DNA from: Halomarina ordinaria
Lineage (GTDB): Archaea > Halobacteriota > Halobacteria > Halobacteriales > Haloarculaceae
Reading direction: 5' to 3'
NCBI RefSeq assembly: GCF_030553305.1
Contig: NZ_JARRAH010000003.1
Span: 176,924-240,923 of the forward strand
DNA length: 64,000 nt
Shown here: positions 62,225 to 64,000 of the stretch, piece after piece
Position numbering within the stretch: the stretch's first letter is position 1
Layout of the letters: each line of letters begins with the position of its first letter
The notes under the pieces: generated by a model
What the model was told of the DNA's origin: nothing
Databases searched by the model: none
Seen by the model: only the letters and a program-made list of their open reading frames with translations
Program-made: the position numbers and the translations under genes

Positions 62225-64000
62225 ATGGAAGCTTCCGAAACGACCGCCCGACCGGCCACCGTCCGCGTCGAGAACGTCGGTGGCATCGACGAGACGACGG
62301 TCGACATCCCTCCCGGCGTGACCGTCCTCACCGGTCGGAACGCGACGAACCGCACCTCGTTTCTGCAGGCAGTCATGGCCGCTATCGGGAGCGACGCCGT
62401 CTCGCTGAAGGGCGACGCCGACGAGGGGCGCGTCGAACTCGACCTGGACGGGGAGACGTACACGCGGCGGCTCACCCGGACCGACGGGTCGGTCACCACG
62501 GGCGGCGACCCGTACCTCGACGATTCGACCCTCGCCGACCTGTTCGCCTTCCTGCTGGAGTCGAACGAAGCCCGGCGCGCCGTCGCTCGGGGCGACGACC
62601 TCCGCGAACTCATCATGCGGCCGGTCGACACCGACGCCATCCAGGCCGAGATACGCCGCCGCGAACAGGAGCGCGAGCGCCTCGACGACCGTCTCGACGA
62701 CCTCGAGGACCTGAAGGACCGGCTACCGACCCTTGAGCGGGAGCGTGAACAGCTCGAATCGACCATCGAGGAGAAGCGCGCGGCGCTCGAAGCGAAGGAA
62801 GCGGAACTCGAAGCCGAGGACGCCGACGTCGACGAGACGCGAGAGGAGAAACGCGAACTGGAGGCCCGCCTCGACGACCTGCGCGACCGGCGTTCGGAAC
62901 TGGAGCAGGTCCGTGCGGACATCGACCTCCAGCAGGAGAGCATCGAATCGCTCACGCGCGAGCGCCGCGAACTGGAGGCCGAGCGCGAGGACCTCCCCGA
63001 CGCCCCGATGGGCGAGTACGAGGACGTCGACGCGGAGCTCTCGCGCCTGCGCGACCGGAAGTCGACGCTCGAGACGGCGGTCAGCGACGTCCAGGACGTC
63101 ATCCAGTTCAACGAGGCGATGGTCGAGGGGACCGACAGCACCGTCGGCGCAGTGCTGGGCGACGGCGCCACGGACGGGTCGGTCACCGACCGCCTCGTCG
63201 CCGACGACGGCGTCGTCTGCTGGACGTGCGGGTCGGAGGTCGACGCCGACCGCATCCAGGAGACGCTCGACCAGCTGCGCGCGGTCCGCCGCGAGAAGCT
63301 CGACGCCATCCGCGACCTCGAGGCCGACCTCGAGGAGGCGAAGGCGCGCCAGCGCGAGTACGAGCAACAGCAACGCCGACGCGACGAGGTCGACCGCAAA
63401 CTGGAGAACGTGACCGCGGAACTGGAGCGCCGTCAGGAGACCGTCGAGGAGTTGCGCGAGGAACGGACGCGGCTCGGGGAGGCCATCGAGGACCTGGAGG
63501 CGGCCGTCGAGGACCTGGAGGCGGCGGACCTCGGGGAGGTCCTCGACCTGCACAAGGAGGCCAACCAGTTCGAGTTCGAACTCCGCCGGCTGGAGTCCGA
63601 TCTGGACGACCTGACCGACCGTATCGCCGACGTCGAAGACCGGCTGGCGGAGGAAAACCAGTTGCGCGCCCAGCGCGAGGAACTCACCGACGACCTCACG
63701 GACCTGCGCACGCGCATCGACCGTATCGAGGCAGACGCCGTCGAGGGGTTCAACGACCACATGGACGCGGTCCTCGACATCCTCGACTACGCGAACCTCG
63801 ACCGCATCTGGATCGAGCGTGTCGAGCGCCGCGTCCGGGAGGGGCGACAGAAGGTCGATCGGACGGTCTTCGAGTTACACGTGGTACGGACGACGGCGTC
63901 GGGGACGGCGTACGAGGACACGGTGGACCACCTGAGCGAGTCCGAACGGGAGGTGACGGGGCTGGTGTTCGCGCTGGCGGGATACCTGGTCCACGAGGTC
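62225..64000 (+). CDS. Archaeal SMC-related (Rad50-like) ATPase, cut by the window end
   Basis: 592 codons are visible with no stop, so the gene runs off the right edge. The head begins VRVENVGGIDETTVDIPPGVTVLTGRNATNRTSFLQAV; the P-loop is degenerate (GRNATNRTS, without the lysine), as in the haloarchaeal SMC-related family. A long coiled coil follows, with the zinc-hook CWTC (Cys332, Cys335) midway. The second coil ends in a signature-like LSESEREVTGLVFALAGYL. The hook position predicts about 650 residues, so roughly 60 remain beyond the window, including Walker B. A TTTTTGC box is ~30 bases upstream. Confidence 0.88.
   Translation, partial: MEASETTARPATVRVENVGGIDETTVDIPPGVTVLTGRNATNRTSFLQAVMAAIGSDAVSLKGDADEGRVELDLDGETYTRRLTRTDGSVTTGGDPYLDDSTLADLFAFLLESNEARRAVARGDDLRELIMRPVDTDAIQAEIRRREQERERLDDRLDDLEDLKDRLPTLEREREQLESTIEEKRAALEAKEAELEAEDADVDETREEKRELEARLDDLRDRRSELEQVRADIDLQQESIESLTRERRELEAEREDLPDAPMGEYEDVDAELSRLRDRKSTLETAVSDVQDVIQFNEAMVEGTDSTVGAVLGDGATDGSVTDRLVADDGVVCWTCGSEVDADRIQETLDQLRAVRREKLDAIRDLEADLEEAKARQREYEQQQRRRDEVDRKLENVTAELERRQETVEELREERTRLGEAIEDLEAAVEDLEAADLGEVLDLHKEANQFEFELRRLESDLDDLTDRIADVEDRLAEENQLRAQREELTDDLTDLRTRIDRIEADAVEGFNDHMDAVLDILDYANLDRIWIERVERRVREGRQKVDRTVFELHVVRTTASGTAYEDTVDHLSESEREVTGLVFALAGYLVHEV

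Overview
The window is GC-rich with strong GC preference at third codon positions. Its proteins are highly acidic, many genes have a TATA-like box 25-30 bases before the start codon (leaderless transcripts), and it encodes an Orc/Cdc6 initiator, two TFB factors, HTH_10 (Bat-like) regulators, halocyanin, a F420-dependent oxidoreductase and Tat lipoproteins. This is a halophilic archaeon (class Halobacteria). I found no rRNA, tRNA, CRISPR array or intact transposase.

Layout. 0-6.4 kb: a CoA-thioester catabolic block (two acyl-CoA dehydrogenases, MmgE/PrpD, thioesterase, CaiB/BaiF CoA-transferase, MaoC hydratase). 6.4-11.9 kb: exported beta-propeller, CoA-disulfide-reductase-like flavoprotein, lipoprotein, F420-dependent LLM oxidoreductase, HTH_10 regulator. 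12.1-13.6 kb: a non-coding replication origin built from about a dozen copies of a 22-23 bp repeat (core TACAGCGGCAACGTGGGGT) placed in opposite orientations around an AT-rich segment, directly upstream of an orc gene whose start codon lies in the last repeat. 14.8-27.7 kb: TFB with a translationally coupled zinc-ribbon protein, HTH_10 regulator, methylglyoxal synthase, two MATE-type transporters, aldo/keto reductase, aldehyde dehydrogenase and a surface protein dense in N-glycosylation sequons. 28.7-41 kb: CopA copper ATPase, metallo-hydrolase, zinc alcohol dehydrogenase, MFS transporter, KatG, Rieske proteins. 41-53.6 kb: universal stress protein, halocyanin, copper amine oxidase, alcohol dehydrogenase, malate:quinone oxidoreductase, YihY protein, a second TFB, acyl-CoA ligase. 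53.7-62.1 kb: IclR regulator divergent from a Tat-exported GMC dehydrogenase pair, zinc dehydrogenase, CcdA-like protein, small thioredoxin-reductase-like flavoprotein, carboxymuconolactone-decarboxylase-like protein. The right edge cuts an archaeal SMC-related protein.

How the genes fit together. The content is mostly catabolic and redox. Copper is a thread (CopA, halocyanin, copper amine oxidase), and KatG could remove the peroxide the amine oxidase makes. The orc-linked origin, set among accessory metabolic genes, suggests a secondary chromosomal origin or a megaplasmid origin rather than the conserved main origin; this is inference.

The strongest candidates for follow-up are the origin and its repeat family, a 55-bp element present twice in convergent intergenic regions, two 17-bp palindromes of identical geometry flanking the iclR gene, and the GMC dehydrogenase pair with an enlarged small subunit and no cytochrome partner in view.
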